Source of the DNA: Holacanthus passer
Taxonomy: Eukaryota > Chordata > Actinopteri > Pomacanthidae
Length of the DNA: 64,000 nucleotides
Reading direction: 5' to 3'
Assembly: GCA_025331565.1 (NCBI GenBank)
Contig: JAFREQ010000090.1
Location: 496,001-560,000, forward strand
Part shown: piece by piece, positions 34,840 to 46,071 of the stretch
Layout of the letters: each line of letters opens with the position of its first letter
How positions within the stretch are numbered: position 1 is the first letter of the stretch
Notes under the pieces: model-generated
What the model saw: only the letters and a program-made list of their open reading frames with translations
The model's database searches: none
What the model was told of the DNA's origin: nothing
Translations under genes and position numbers: made by a program

Positions 34840-35500
34840 CCCCCACCACCACATATGCTCACAAACACAAACAAACTCACACACACTCGCGACATCTGTC
34901 ACTCAAGGAAAGGATGAGAAATTTCCCCCTCTTCAAACGGCGTCTGTGAAAAGCTCTTTAAACTGTTTTTCTTCAATTTTATAATGAAATTTACAAAAAC
35001 ATTCAACACTGACGCTTCTGTCAAAAAAGATTTCAATCCATCCTGGCTCCTTTTAGTGTCATATTTCAGTGCTCTCACTTCCACTAACTCACTGGAAGGA
35101 GAATCTGATTCTATAGTTTTCAAATTGAAGTCATAAACTCCTGTTTTCATCGCAGGCAGCAGATCCCCTGTGGCAGGAAGCAGCTCTTCATCCCAACACC
35201 TGAACTCCTGAGGTCAAATTCTCTTTGTCAGCTTCTTCATGTGTAGATGAAAACTTCTCTTGGCATTTGTCTGTCACCACTTTACCAGCTGAGCCCGGTT
35301 CCACAGTGTCTCAGTGAGCAGCCGGTACATTATCACGGTACTTGGCTTTCAGTTCACCACTACTGCTAAATCTAACACGCATTATAGGTGGATGTTAACG
35401 TCTAGTTCTTATTTTATTAGTTTGTGGACTTCAATGTCAATGATGACCAAAAAAAAAAGTGTAAAGAAGTTGACATTTAAAGTATTGCAAAAAAAGTTTT
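34840..35500. other. Non-coding stretch, no gene seen
   Basis: Unique AT-rich sequence; an A-rich run lies near 35450. Confidence 0.45.
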
Positions 35501-35860
35501 TAAGGCTCGGCTGAGGTGGAAAAGTTGGTGAATCAGTAAAAGCAAAATGCGACAAAGTGCGATGGAAACAGATTTGAGAGATGACGTAGATGAAACATCA
35601 GATTTGTGGAGCGATGGGGCGACTGTCACCTTCCTCAGATTCATACCTGAATCACGTGTTCAGCGTTTTTCTGTCGTCGTTCCATCTTCTTCTTCAGTGG
35701 TGTAATGTCACCTGACAGGAACATTAGCGCCACCTGCTGCTTATCTCAATGAACCAGCTCTGAATATTTGTGTCACAGTAGTGGATGGAAACGTGCAGTT
35801 TCTTTAGCCACTTTTTGATGATTCTGTTAAAACCTGCACCTTTTTAAAACTTTTTTCCAA
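35500..35860. mobile_element. Possible interspersed repeat carrying a CTCF-like site
   Basis: GCGACAAAGTGCGATGGAAA, GTGGTGTAATGTCACCTGAC, AACATTAGCGCCACCTGCTG and GTGGATGGAAACGTGCAG occur in an order I associate with a short teleost non-autonomous repeat. The AGCGCCACCTGCTGC string (35726-35740) matches the CTCF core at 14 of 15 positions. Repeat identity is from memory and ends are not defined. Confidence 0.3.
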
Positions 35861-36034
35861 GTTTTAACCCTCAGTTCCTGTTTTAATAGTATTCTGCTTT
35901 AATAACGTTTCTCTGAGACTTTTAATTACTGTGATGGAAGTATTAACAATATCAGAAACTTTCCTAGTGACTGCCAAACTTTTTTAGGTCTCCTACATAA
36001 AAACACCAAACCAGCAGTGGCGGATTTTCCTGAA

Positions 36035-36295
36035 ATGCAACGTAGCAACATTTCAGTCTCAACAGTTTTTATCAGGCTCTTTTATCCTGTTTGTGAGGAT
36101 ATTTCACTGCTGGAGACGCTGAGCGACGCAGCCACGATGAGCTACATGAAACAAGTGTATAGGCATCATGAAATTCAGTTAAAATCAATGTCAGAAAGGG
36201 AACGGCTTCGGTGGCAGCTGAGCCAGATCCAGGTTCTCTTAAATAACTGCTCGTTCATGCAGAACAGTGTTTTGGGTTTAATGAGAATCATGTGA
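36035..36295 (+). other. 86-residue open frame, function unknown
   Basis: From ATG at 36035 the frame is open to TGA at 36293-36295. The C-terminal half (LETLSDAATMSYMKQVY, then SERERLRWQLSQIQVLLNN) has a helix-like, charged and leucine-rich character unusual among the window's frames. There is no clear splice acceptor or promoter upstream and no homologue I recognise, so chance remains the default. Confidence 0.2.
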
Positions 36296-36299
36296 AAAA

Positions 36300-36860
36300 A
36301 AACAGCTCGGCTATCAAACATCGAGTAAACAGGAGGAAGACTGAGCGGCGCGGCAGACGGGCGAATAACAGTCTGTCTGAATGAGTTTGGATTCTTGTCT
36401 GACTCCTGTAACCGGCTGGAAATTGCTTTGTTTGATGGGTAACTTATTTGTTGTTGTGTGTTTGGGTTGAAAAGAACTGCGGCTACAGTTTTTAAATGGA
36501 AATGAACAATCCACAGTTGCGTGTCGGCAAGTGAGCGATGATAAAAAAGTTAGGCTTGGTTTAGGTCCTGGTTAACAAACATTAGGTAGGAGATGATTCC
36601 TCATTTCTAATATGAGCAAAGGTCCGATTTTGATGGAAACCAGCTCGTGTTCATCCATAAGAACCGAATCTTAAGAACCTGACAACAGTTTTGTTTTTCT
36701 TTTCATTCAATGCAAACATACAAACCCTGAAGCACGTGACGAACATAAAGAGACAAATGCAGACAAACACACACTAACTGGTCAATGGCATCGCTGTGTA
36801 TTGATCAATCTTTATTGCCTTCATTTGTTAAGTTGATTTCCAGCCCTGAGCACAAATCCT

Positions 36861-36865
<5 letters not shown>
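36300..36865. other. Non-coding stretch, no gene seen
   Basis: Unique sequence. Confidence 0.5.

Positions 36866-36867
<2 letters not shown>

Positions 36868-36905
<38 letters not shown>
36868..36905. repeat. (GT)n microsatellite
   Basis: About 18-19 GT units. Confidence 0.95.
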
Positions 36906-36906
<1 letters not shown>

Positions 36907-37323
36907 TTTATGTTAATAAAGTTTTACGTACAGTTTCATGTGCATGTTTCCTGCTTTTCTTTGCATTCATGTCTTTGTGCATATAAATGTGTTTGCTTCC
37001 CTCGATGTGCATTTATATGTGTTTTCTCTCTGACAAGCACAACAAATCCCCCCCCCCCCATCCCCAGGCAGCATACAAATGGCTGCTACATTTTAGTAAT
37101 TGCTTCTTTATTGACTAATGGCTGTGAAGTGTAGTGAGGGCATTACCTGTCACTATTGCTTTTATTCCTTATTGAATTCTGTCCTTCTGTTGCTTCTGCT
37201 GCTCTGTGACTCACGGAGCCACGAGAAGCAAGTTAATGTCTCTTCAGACAGCGTTCTGTGTGCGTTTGTGTCCCTTTGTACATCTGTGGCTTCTCACGTG
37301 TGTGTGTGGATGTCGGCGGCATT

Positions 37324-37326
<3 letters not shown>

Positions 37327-37356
<30 letters not shown>

Positions 37357-37357
37357 C
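37327..37357. repeat. (TG)n microsatellite
   Basis: About 15 TG units. A C9-10 run lies at about 37050-37060 upstream. Confidence 0.95.
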
Positions 37358-38055
37358 AGCGTAATAACCTGAGGGAGAAAATAGTAAACATGTGGTTCTG
37401 GATTAAAAAAAGAACAGAATAAGAAAAACAATCACACTCAAACAGTGATGGATTTGATTTGCCTGAAGCCTGAAGCTGCCACGATCAGGAGGAATCTGTG
37501 ACACATATTTAAGAGAATTTTCAAGTTTGGTTCCTTATTTCACTTCACTATTTGGAAGTTAGCGTGAAGGAAAGTTCAACGCTGCCTCTTCCAGGAACAA
37601 CTTTGTTAACATTATTAGCTACAAACCTTTGACTATTACTGTTCAATAAAACCATTACTGACTAGTTAATGAGTTTGGATACGTGTGGTTGGATCTTTAT
37701 TTCATTCAATACAACAAGATTTAAACACTCTGGGTTTTAATTTGAGTTGACATCAACATGCTGATCCATTATTGGCCTTTTATGAAATATTGATCAGTCA
37801 CTCATTGCATTGCAAAGTTGTGCGTCATGGTTTGTGCTTTAAAAGAGCTTGAATCAGTTTTAAGGTCACTTTTTTTAGTATTGTAGATTGTGGATTGTGG
37901 ATTTTGGAGTGTGGATTGAGTTTCACTGTGGGCACATGAGCTCAAGACACCGGTTAAACACAGTCACTGAAATCATGCATCATTTTACAGCTTTGAGATT
38001 CACAACCTGAGCTTTCCACCATATAAAAGGAGACACTTTCAAATATCACCTTATG
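37358..38055. other. Non-coding stretch, no gene seen
   Basis: Contains a minute tandem of GTGGATT (37883-37918, three drifted units); otherwise unique. Confidence 0.5.
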
Positions 38056-38058
38056 TGA

Positions 38059-38079
38059 TTTTTTTTTTTTTTTTTTTTT
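38059..38079. repeat. Poly(T)21 tract
   Basis: The longest homopolymer in the window. It could be an antisense poly(A) of a retrocopy, but no body is recognised to its right. Confidence 0.9.
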
Positions 38080-38084
38080 GACAA

Positions 38085-38800
38085 GCAACAAAGCTGCTTT
38101 CGTTCGGCAGCCTCTTCAGAGCCCGCTGCTGATTCTGTTTGCATGTTGCATGTGAGCTCCGATTCACAACGACCCGCGGCTCATCTTCAGTCTCGCACAT
38201 CTCGATAAAAGTTTTCACATCAAAATGTCAGCTTGGTAAAAGATACCATCAACTGCGTCAGAATTTTTCTCAGACTCCTTTTCATCCTCGGCCCCCTGCT
38301 GAAGCCCCGCCGAAATGCTGCTCGTGAGACATCTGAGAGCCTGGCCCATATTTCTGTGACCTCCTCATACCTATTCCCCCTTTACCTCCCTCCTCAGTGT
38401 GCTCTCATGTGCTCCTGGCTTAAAGTGAAAACTTAAAAAAGAAACTCATCCTTTGTTCTCAGCTCTGCACAAAGGAGGATCTATACTTGACCCAAGGGGT
38501 TAACGTCAGTCCCTTGTAGATACGTGGAGCATAGGCTTTCATTTATAGTTGAGCAGCGGTGCTGTTCATTTCCATTCAGAGCAGAGACTGGACGTGATCG
38601 GGCGAAGTCATGCTTTAATCATGTACCGCACAATAACATTAATTGGCTTTGTGAGAAAATGAGCACAGGGAGCAGAAGGTTTTCAGAGGCTACATGTGTG
38701 TTACCGATTGTGATTCAGCGAGGGCTCCAAAAGTACGCCACAACCCCTAAATGCACAACGTCAAATCCATCTGAAGAGAGTGTGAAGGTCCACACTCGGA
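38085..38800. promoter_or_regulatory. Candidate conserved non-coding blocks
   Basis: Two motif-dense patches: 38085-38330 (CGATAAAAGTTTTCACATC, CTGTTTGCATGTTGCATG) and 38480-38770 (CATGCTTTAATCATGTACCG, AACATTAATTGGCTTTGTG). The open frame at 38524-38835 runs into the LINE tail and is probably accidental. Confidence 0.3.
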
Positions 38801-38821
38801 CCTGCAGGCCTTCATCAGCAC

Positions 38822-39135
38822 TTAAGATAAGATAAGATAAGATAAGATAAATCTTTATTCATCCCACAGTGGGGAAATTTGCATTGCACAGCAGCAAAGA
38901 GATAGAACAAGTTAAATAGTAAAAATGAATATAAACAAGCTGAAAAAAGTATTTAGTAACAAATTTACACAGGATTCTTCATAGATGTACATGAGAATAT
39001 GAATATGAGATGAATATGAGATATATGACCAATATAGAAGAATCAAATATGAAGTGTTGCACTTGAATTTAACGAAATGATAATAATGATTTTCCGAACA
39101 GGTGCAATTTTTTGTACTGCAACACAGTAATGTAA
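38822..39135 (-). mobile_element. 3' end of a fish L2/Rex-type LINE, 5'-truncated
   Basis: AAGATAAGATAAGATAAG repeats followed by AATCTTTATTCATCCCACAG and TGGGGAAATTTGCATTGCAC are the antisense of a LINE 3' end. On the minus strand it reads as a stem-loop CCCCACTGTGGG, AATAAAG and a (TTATC)n tail. Beyond it, an AT-rich stretch with TGTTGCACTTGAA and GGTGCAATTTTTTGTACTGC fits a decayed 3' UTR. No reverse transcriptase coding is present, so the copy is short and dead. The clade (L2 versus Rex1) is from memory of the tail type. Confidence 0.7.
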
Positions 39136-40740
39136 AGTAAGATTTTCTTTTTTCCCCTTTTCTCTCCTCTCGCTCCGACACACAGATGAAAACATCCACC
39201 ACACATCATCGCAAAATAGGAACAGATGTTTTCACCTCAGTCAAACAATCACAGCAGCCGCGTTGACTCACAACCTGGATTCATCGAGTTGATTGTACAG
39301 TCACACTTTCTGTAGCCTTTATCTTTGTGCAACTGATGATGGATCATTTTGACAAGACATTTCATTTCATAAATCATTTCATTTTTCTAATGTGCAGTCA
39401 AACTGATGTTGGTTTATCCATTTTAAAAGTGGTATTTGTTTTTGCTAATAGACACTTAAAAAAGGAAACGATGTATTAAGAAAAATGAAGGTTCACATAA
39501 AGATAAATAACAATAACTTCAGAAAATATCAGTCTGCTGACCTTTCACATCAAATAAACTGATTATCATCCACACAGATGAATCTTCTTTTCTTAATTAA
39601 TGCCCTTTTAACTTTTTTGAAACTATATTTTACCTCTTTAAGTTGCACTAAAGCGAGTCAGCAATATAAAACAGCACAAACCGAAACAGTAAATTCTTAT
39701 AACACCTTTAAATGTCACTTCATAACATTTGGTAATTAGGCTCTAGTTTCTGCAGAGGTGGAAGTGACAAACATCGATTTACACCATGAACTCCATCGTC
39801 TTTTCTCACTTGTTTTTCCCCAAATCTCTGTCGGTCGCTGCCTTTTTCCACAACCCTCCTCTCTCCTCACATGGCAGCGAAGAAATGACACGACTCATAC
39901 ACAATCAATTACCTGTAATGAACGAAACAATATACGTTTTGCTCAGTTTACACAGGATGTTCGCCTGAAATCTGCTGCATGTTTATACTGAGCTGAGCGT
40001 GTTTATACAGACCGGGATGTATTTGTACTGAACGCAACCAGTTCGAGATAAGATTGGAATCAGTTGCGCAATGTACGAAGTAAAAACATGCTGAAACAGT
40101 AAATATGATCAAGTCAGACGTCAGCGTTCATGTTGCATTTTGTACAAGCTGTGAACAAGTGCAGTCATTCTCCGATCATTTCACTTGATGGTTTTGTTTC
40201 TCATCATTATTCATGAGGCTGTAAATGAAAGGCAAGTCATTCAGTTTAGAAGGTGAGGGGTTTTCAGATGGAATATAATTTAATTCAAACCGTTCCATTC
40301 CCTCCTGTTCTTCATTACATGCTGGCAGTTTACTGAGAGATCTGAGCAGCGACGACTGAACAGCACAGATGAAAATAATGTGAACGCATCCAGGTCCCTT
40401 GGAAGCACAACACAGAAAACACAATCTGTCTCCCTGTTTCCGACCATGTTGGAGGTTTAAAGCCTGTATGTCATTGTTTAAAGTGGATTTTACAGAGTTG
40501 GTGGATAAATTGTAAATATAATCACAAAGACTTAGTCTGCTCAGTCTAAACTTTTCTACCATGATCAGTGCATCATATCAGGTGATTCAGCGTTTCTTCT
40601 CTGTCGCCTATAAACAAACACAGACATCGCTGATATTGTGAAACACATCACAGCGGAGGAGAGGAGGCGGGAGAAGCGTGATATGGACCGGACATGCACT
40701 GTCTCCCATTCAGGTGACACAGCGCCCCCTAGCCAGCCAA
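39136..40740. other. Non-coding stretch, no gene seen
   Basis: A minus-strand frame of 128 codons (40176-40562) is within chance length and shows no domain. AGCGCCCCCTAGC (40721-40733) is a weaker CTCF-like core. Confidence 0.45.
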
Positions 40741-41394
40741 TGTGTGTTTGTGTGTGTGTGTTAAAAGACTTCCTGTCTTTGTGCTGGTCAGATGCTTCAA
40801 CATGATGCAGAAAGTTACAGACTGTCAGTTCAAAGTTCAGGTTTTAGGCAACGTGTCACTTCCTGATCCACATGGTTTGTAATTTTTGTACATTAAGCTG
40901 TGAATTATTATTTGTGGTCAAAATATATTCGGCCGATCAGCAGGATCACTGTGAACTGTCAGATCTGTTTAGCATTTGTATCATTGCTTGTTTCATCTTT
41001 TAATAATGCCATTTTCTTTATGTTCAATAATCCATAAAATATTACAACAATTTCATATTGAACAGCTCCTAAAGTTGGAGGATTTGCTAGAGACAGATGG
41101 AAAAAAAAAAAAATCCAAAAACAGTGGATCCAACATTTCCCATAATGCAACTCAGCAATGTCTTGCATTAGACCCTCTCTGTCTGGAATAACACTCAGAC
41201 CCCCAGTTTGTAACATAGGTTTTCTGTTGAAAACAAAATGTGTCTTAAAGAACGAGCTGAAAGACCTGAGTGACGTGATCGGGGTTATTTTGTCAGATGT
41301 GACACAGGAGATATTTTCACAGGCTGAATTGTGCTCACCATAAGCAGTAAATTGACTTTGATATGTACATTTGGTGTATTGACCCTTTAACTTT
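40741..41394. other. Non-coding stretch with small GT patch
   Basis: An interrupted GT patch lies at 40741-40761, an A13 run at 41101-41113, and a ZNF143-like core TTCCCATAATGC at 41137-41148. The neighbourhood of the last may be part of an interspersed repeat. Confidence 0.45.
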
Positions 41395-41725
41395 ACTTTT
41401 GCATCGCCTGCACAAAAGGTCTTTTGGCGGCCTCGGCCATTTATCCGGCTCGCTGAACGATACGGGAGCTAACTATGGCTGAAGTGTCCGCAGTATTTCA
41501 CTGCATAATATTCTTTCCATATGAAAGCCCGTGAAAATTGTGGTTATATAATAGCAAGGTTCTGAATAGAAAAGCAGTAAATTAAGTGACAGCTGTCAGG
41601 AGCCGGGGCCTTGGAAAGTAGAAGTAAGGTCAATGAAGTTGAGAATGACGTCCTGTCAGGGAGCGGCGGCAGCCCTGAGCCGGGAGCGCGGTGACAGTGA
41701 GTGATAAATTGAACATCAGTGTGTG
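41395..41725. promoter_or_regulatory. Candidate enhancer with TGIF/MEIS palindrome
   Basis: It carries a full TGACAGCTGTCA palindrome (41587-41598), the TGIF/MEIS/PREP-type site, plus TCACTGCATAATATTCTTTC, GAAAATTGTGGTTATATAAT and a GC-rich right end (GGAGCGGCGGCAGCCCTGAG). Texture and motif support regulation; conservation is untested. Confidence 0.4.
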
Positions 41726-42039
41726 CAGCTGAGAAGCACCTTGCAGTCTGTACTTTAAATCTTCAAGTTGCAGGAGTTGAATGTGACTCTGTGCCGGTGC
41801 AGCTCTGTGCTGGCCTGCTATATTAGAGTTGACACCGTATCATGGATTCAACAAAAGTGGGCATTTAGCTTCTAATAGGTGTTAAAAAGGAAGCCTGAGG
41901 TGCTTTAAAGGTAGAGAACAGTTCGCATAGGGAAAACTTCTTTGGTAGAAACTAGTTCTGTGCAGTGACTCGAGGTGATAGAATAAAAAATCCTGTCTTT
42001 TTGAAGGGCATCATCCCACCTCTTCACTCGCTCCTTTAG

Positions 42040-42310
42040 CAGCAGGAAAGAAAGAGTATTGGCATTGGCCCGAGGCTGAAGATGGTTAAATCCTTCTCAA
42101 TGTGCATCATATTAGGATGTAACGTTGGTCTCATGTTGCAATTAGAATCTAACCTCGGGCTAATGAGGCCATAATGTGAATCTTTTGTCTCTGTGTTAAA
42201 GAACTAATATCCCAACGAAAGCAGTTCTGACGTTAACCAGTCCTGGATTTTAAGCCTCTCTGTGACCTTCTCGGCTCAGCTGTCAATCACGCAGGTAAAC
42301 TGACATGTCC
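42040..42310. promoter_or_regulatory. Candidate conserved non-coding element
   Basis: CATCATATTAGGATGTAACG, TGCAATTAGAATCTAACC, GGGCTAATGAGGCCATAATG and CAGCTGTCAATCACGCAGG are clustered. The last resembles a composite PBX/MEIS-type site. Confidence 0.35.
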
Positions 42311-42719
42311 ACCAAGAGGTTTAAAGCTGACAGACACATTTTCTGATGATGATACTCCTTTGATTGATTTCAGTTTGCCGTTCAGTAAAAGGTAGCAATG
42401 CAATTTAGTGTTAAAGACAGTTCCAGTAATTCGCCCTTAAAGCACAAACAGGACACATCATGTAAATCGAGCTGTTATGAACCAGACTCGCTGTTGCTTC
42501 AGGCGACAAATAAGCCTGATGAACTACCCTGTTAAAGTGTTGAACAGCAGCATATAGAATAAAATATATAAGAGCAGAGACGAGAAGTTGCACAGAACAA
42601 ATATGTGAAAGAGAGTGTGGACGAAGCGGGAGAGAGGGAGGTGAGGTGTTGGTGGATGTTATCTGTCTCCCATGTTATTTATCACCAGGACAGGTCCAGA
42701 TATGGAGTCTGAGCTTCCC

Positions 42720-42870
42720 GGCCTCATTACACAGTCACTCTCCCTCTCACACACTCACACACACATTTTCATTAACATTCACACAAACTTTGTCTCCCAC
42801 CATCTTTCACTCTATCGCTTTGTTCTCCGCCGTCTCTCTAACCCCCCCCTCTCTCTCTCTCTCTCAGATG
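42720..42870. repeat. CA/CT-rich simple tract
   Basis: CACACACTCACACACAC (42750-42766) and CCCCCCCTCTCTCTCTCTCT (42842-42865) in a pyrimidine-rich strand. Confidence 0.75.
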
Positions 42871-42884
42871 CACACAAACAAACA

Positions 42885-43420
42885 TACATTTCAATTAAAC
42901 CCGAGCTCAGCATGATGAATGTGGTTACCTTTTAATTTCAATTACAGCGGCTGTTGAGCTAGCTCGAAAGCTGTTGTGTGCTCAAGCAACATCCGCCAAG
43001 CGATGGCTCAATTACAGCGCACTGAGGCCCATTGGCTGCCGCGCGGGCAAATATACACAGCGGCGCACGCACACAGACACGGGACACACGTGCGAGCACA
43101 TACAACTAGATTAGCTAATTTAGTTCTCGTCTGGACACATTTTTCACCTCCGTCTCGCTGACGGCTGTTCTAAAACCTATTTAGAATTTTCACAGGGCGG
43201 CACGGCGTTTCTGCAACGACTGACGATGTGCGGAAACTGATAATTATTGCCCCAAATAGAAGTGTTGTTTATTCATTTATGAGCAAAAAGACGTCACACG
43301 TGAGGGACGAGCGGTGGAGGACATAATTATCTCAGGGGATTCAGCTGAAATGAATTTCTCGTAGGCCCCATTTATTCATTCATTTATGAAACACGAGTAA
43401 AAAGATGCAGAGCTTGTTGA
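42885..43420. promoter_or_regulatory. Candidate enhancer cluster
   Basis: TTTTAATTTCAATTACAGCG occurs with a second CTCAATTACAGCGC 80-90 bases later (CAATTACAGCG at about 42939 and 43009). They are followed by CCATTGGCTGCC, TAGATTAGCTAATTTAG, CTGATAATTATTGCCCC, GGACATAATTATCTCAGG and two TTTATTCATTTATGA-like strings (43269, 43373). Repeated 10-11 bp cores across 500 bases argue for clustered binding sites. Confidence 0.4.
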
Positions 43421-44410
43421 GTTTCTAACCTACTTTAACAAAACCAGCTTGTCAACTCCGATTGTTTTAAACCTTATTCACAAGGGGCGTTTTGCTAAGT
43501 GCATGTGTTGTTTCATGAACACTCAGCTTCACACACTAAAACCACTAGTACAACACAATGATCGTGGATATGCAGGTTTTTTAAACTGAACATTTCAGTC
43601 CTTTCCAGTGCCAGAAGACGACTTCTGTGTTTTTTCCCAATGTGTCACATTCAGCGTCTCATCATTGTCGCCTCCATTGTTGTTGGTGGTTGTTCAGGAT
43701 TTGTACAGGCAGGATGTGGCCCGCCCCTTCTCCGCTGTGATTGGACAGCTGGGTAAAGAGTGACAGTGATGAACGTAATTTTCAGCAGCGCTCAGCTCCT
43801 CGTCACGATTCTGGCATTTGTAGCATAGTGTGAATATGCGGCCTTTCAAACGGCAGCTCTGCCTTCACACACTCACCTTTGTAAGAGTCGCACCAAATGA
43901 GGAGGATGGCAGTGTGTTGAAGTACACACTCAGAGTGAAATCTGCTGTCTTACAAACAGAGCGCAGCCGTGTACGCCTCCGTTTGTTTAACACAGTGTTA
44001 TCTCCATGTCATGTTTCGTGAGCACAAATACTGAAAGAGAGAGGAAAGCAAACACCTTCCACCACCATGAACCCAAGGGTCAGCTGAGAGTCACAAGACA
44101 GAACAGGACGTCTGAAATGTTTTCTTGAAATGTTGAAATGTTCCTTTTGTTCCTCCGACGTTTATTGAAAATGTAAAAGCACTATTATTGACTGAACAAA
44201 TATCAAAAGAAATATTAATTCAAGAATATCTCATTGATCCATCTATCATGTAAACATCTTGTTTACTCTTATTACGTATATGTCAGAACATGTAATTATA
44301 CAGCCAATCAAAATAAGCAAATGAATGTAGAAATTGAATAATTTAGATGTCTTGAAATGCAGCGTTTTACAGCTCGTGCTTGACAGTTATAGCAATGAAT
44401 TTATTTAAAA
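43421..44410. other. Non-coding stretch, no gene seen
   Basis: 43690-43800 includes CCGCCCCTTCTCCGCTGTGA next to GATTGGACAGCTG. This CCAAT-box-like patch could belong to a short repeat or a cryptic promoter. No transcript evidence. Confidence 0.4.
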
Positions 44411-44414
44411 TGAA

Positions 44415-44585
44415 AACTGAAATCGAGAGCGAGAGTCAAGAGGAAACGTTGATAAGACCGCGCGATGAAAAATGTGAGGAGAGGCAGGCGGAGGAAGAGC
44501 AGCACAGATAAAGGTAAAGAGAGGGAAATGGAGACTGAGAGGGAGAACGAGAGGGACGCAGAGACACCCAACGGTGGAAAAGTGG
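44415..44585 (+). repeat. Purine-rich tract
   Basis: A/G-biased + strand (GAGAGCGAGAG, GAGGAGAGGCAGGCGGAGGA). Confidence 0.65.
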
Positions 44586-44764
44586 CTGTCACTTTCAGCA
44601 GCAGCTAATAACCAGTTTAGTTTGCTGCTGTGCCGCCGAACAAAACATTCAAAAACAGGGAAATAGCTGGAAAATAGGTCACAAATGCACAGAGTGATAC
44701 GCACACTCGCAGTATGTGCCGTCACCTACGGAGTCGATTGAAGAAGGCTGGGATAAATAAGAGC

Positions 44765-44833
44765 ATGCACACGCACGTACACACACACACACACACACAC
44801 ATGCACACACACACACACATGCACACACACACC
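44765..44833. repeat. Interrupted (CA)n microsatellite
   Basis: CA tract with periodic ATGCAC interruptions. Confidence 0.95.
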
Positions 44834-44974
44834 ACCTCCGGAGTCAATCAGAAGAAGAATTGCCCTAACTAGACACATGCCTCGGGATGAAAGAGCTCTC
44901 AGGGCATATTCTGCTATTTCTAACCCACAGTGCTGAGCCTCTCACATGATCTCTGTGTCTCATACAAGGATAGA

Positions 44975-45002
44975 AACACACACACACACACGTATACACA
45001 CA
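44975..45002. repeat. (CA)n microsatellite
   Basis: CA units with a GTAT interruption near the right end. Confidence 0.9.
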
Positions 45003-45245
45003 GTGTGCGCTCCATCCTCTCAAGTTGTTTCCTGTGAAATTTGACATGGAAGGAAAATTGTTTGGAGGGTTTCAGCACAGCTCGGCTGGTAGGACGTGGA
45101 AACAGAGGCAGGAAGTGAAGAAGTGGTGCGAGAAAAGAGAAAATGATGTCGATGTCTCTTTGTCTGTTGACTCTGTTTCCTTTGTTGTGCTTTTTTTTTT
45201 TTGTAATCCCTGATTCCCTCTGCAACTCAAAATACAGATGCCAGG

Positions 45246-45271
45246 ACACAAACACACACACACACACACAC
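45246..45271. repeat. (CA)n microsatellite
   Basis: About 11-12 CA units; a T12 run lies upstream at about 45190-45201. Confidence 0.95.
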
Positions 45272-46040
45272 CCATCAGGGTCGTCTGCCTCCTCGCTGCG
45301 TCTGAAATGTCCTGAACTCGCCTCCATTAATGCCTGTTTCTTTCTACCAAACTAATCCAAATCTGTAGAATGTAAGTCATGAAAGACTTTCTGAACATTT
45401 GGCTCCTTCACTTCCCACAGTCTTGTGATCCAAACTTCAAAGCGTCGAGTCCCTCAGGGCAAGTCGAGTCACAGGTCGTCATAAACAAACTGCATGTCAG
45501 TTCCAAGTCTTCTCTTCCGGTGTCTGAATCACCAACGGGGCGAAGTGGGCAACTGTTCGAGGCCCTCGGGGGCCCCGAGAGCCAGAGCTTTACTGTGTCA
45601 ATCAGCTTGTTGTAACTCGATCAACTGAAAATTTGTTTGGGAATAAGAACAACAAAAGCGTAGCATGAACTGAAATGAAAAAGGGTTTAAAGGTGAAGCC
45701 CACCGCTCAATGTTGAGTCCCTGTTTAGTAAAGGCACCATGTGTCAAAATGTAGTTTAAAACCTTCATTACATTGTGTGTTTTCCTAAATTAATTTCAGT
45801 TCAGTACAAACTGAGACGGTGTGTTTTCATGCACTCAAGTCCTGGATTCAGTTTTCAATAAGCTGAAACCAAAAACCGTGGAGTTCTTGCTCATGTATAC
45901 AGGATTTCCAGTTGATTGATTGATTAATTGATTCTAATTAGAGACCAAGAGTGATGCATCCTTGTATTTAAAGTGCTTTCATCATACAAAATGAAGCCGC
46001 TACAAGTCTAAACAATTGGTTTTTATTTTAACTGCATGTG
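45272..46040. other. Non-coding stretch, no gene seen
   Basis: A TTGA/ATTGA patch lies at 45911-45934; otherwise unique. Confidence 0.5.
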
Positions 46041-46043
46041 ACC

Positions 46044-46071
46044 CATCATCATCATCATCATCATCATCATC
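46044..46071. repeat. (ATC)n microsatellite
   Basis: About nine CAT/ATC units; the only long trinucleotide ATC run in the window. Confidence 0.95.

Noticed and set aside
40176..40562. 128-codon minus-strand frame
   Set aside because: Cys/Leu/Ser-rich with no motif, no splice or promoter context, and within chance length for 64 kb.
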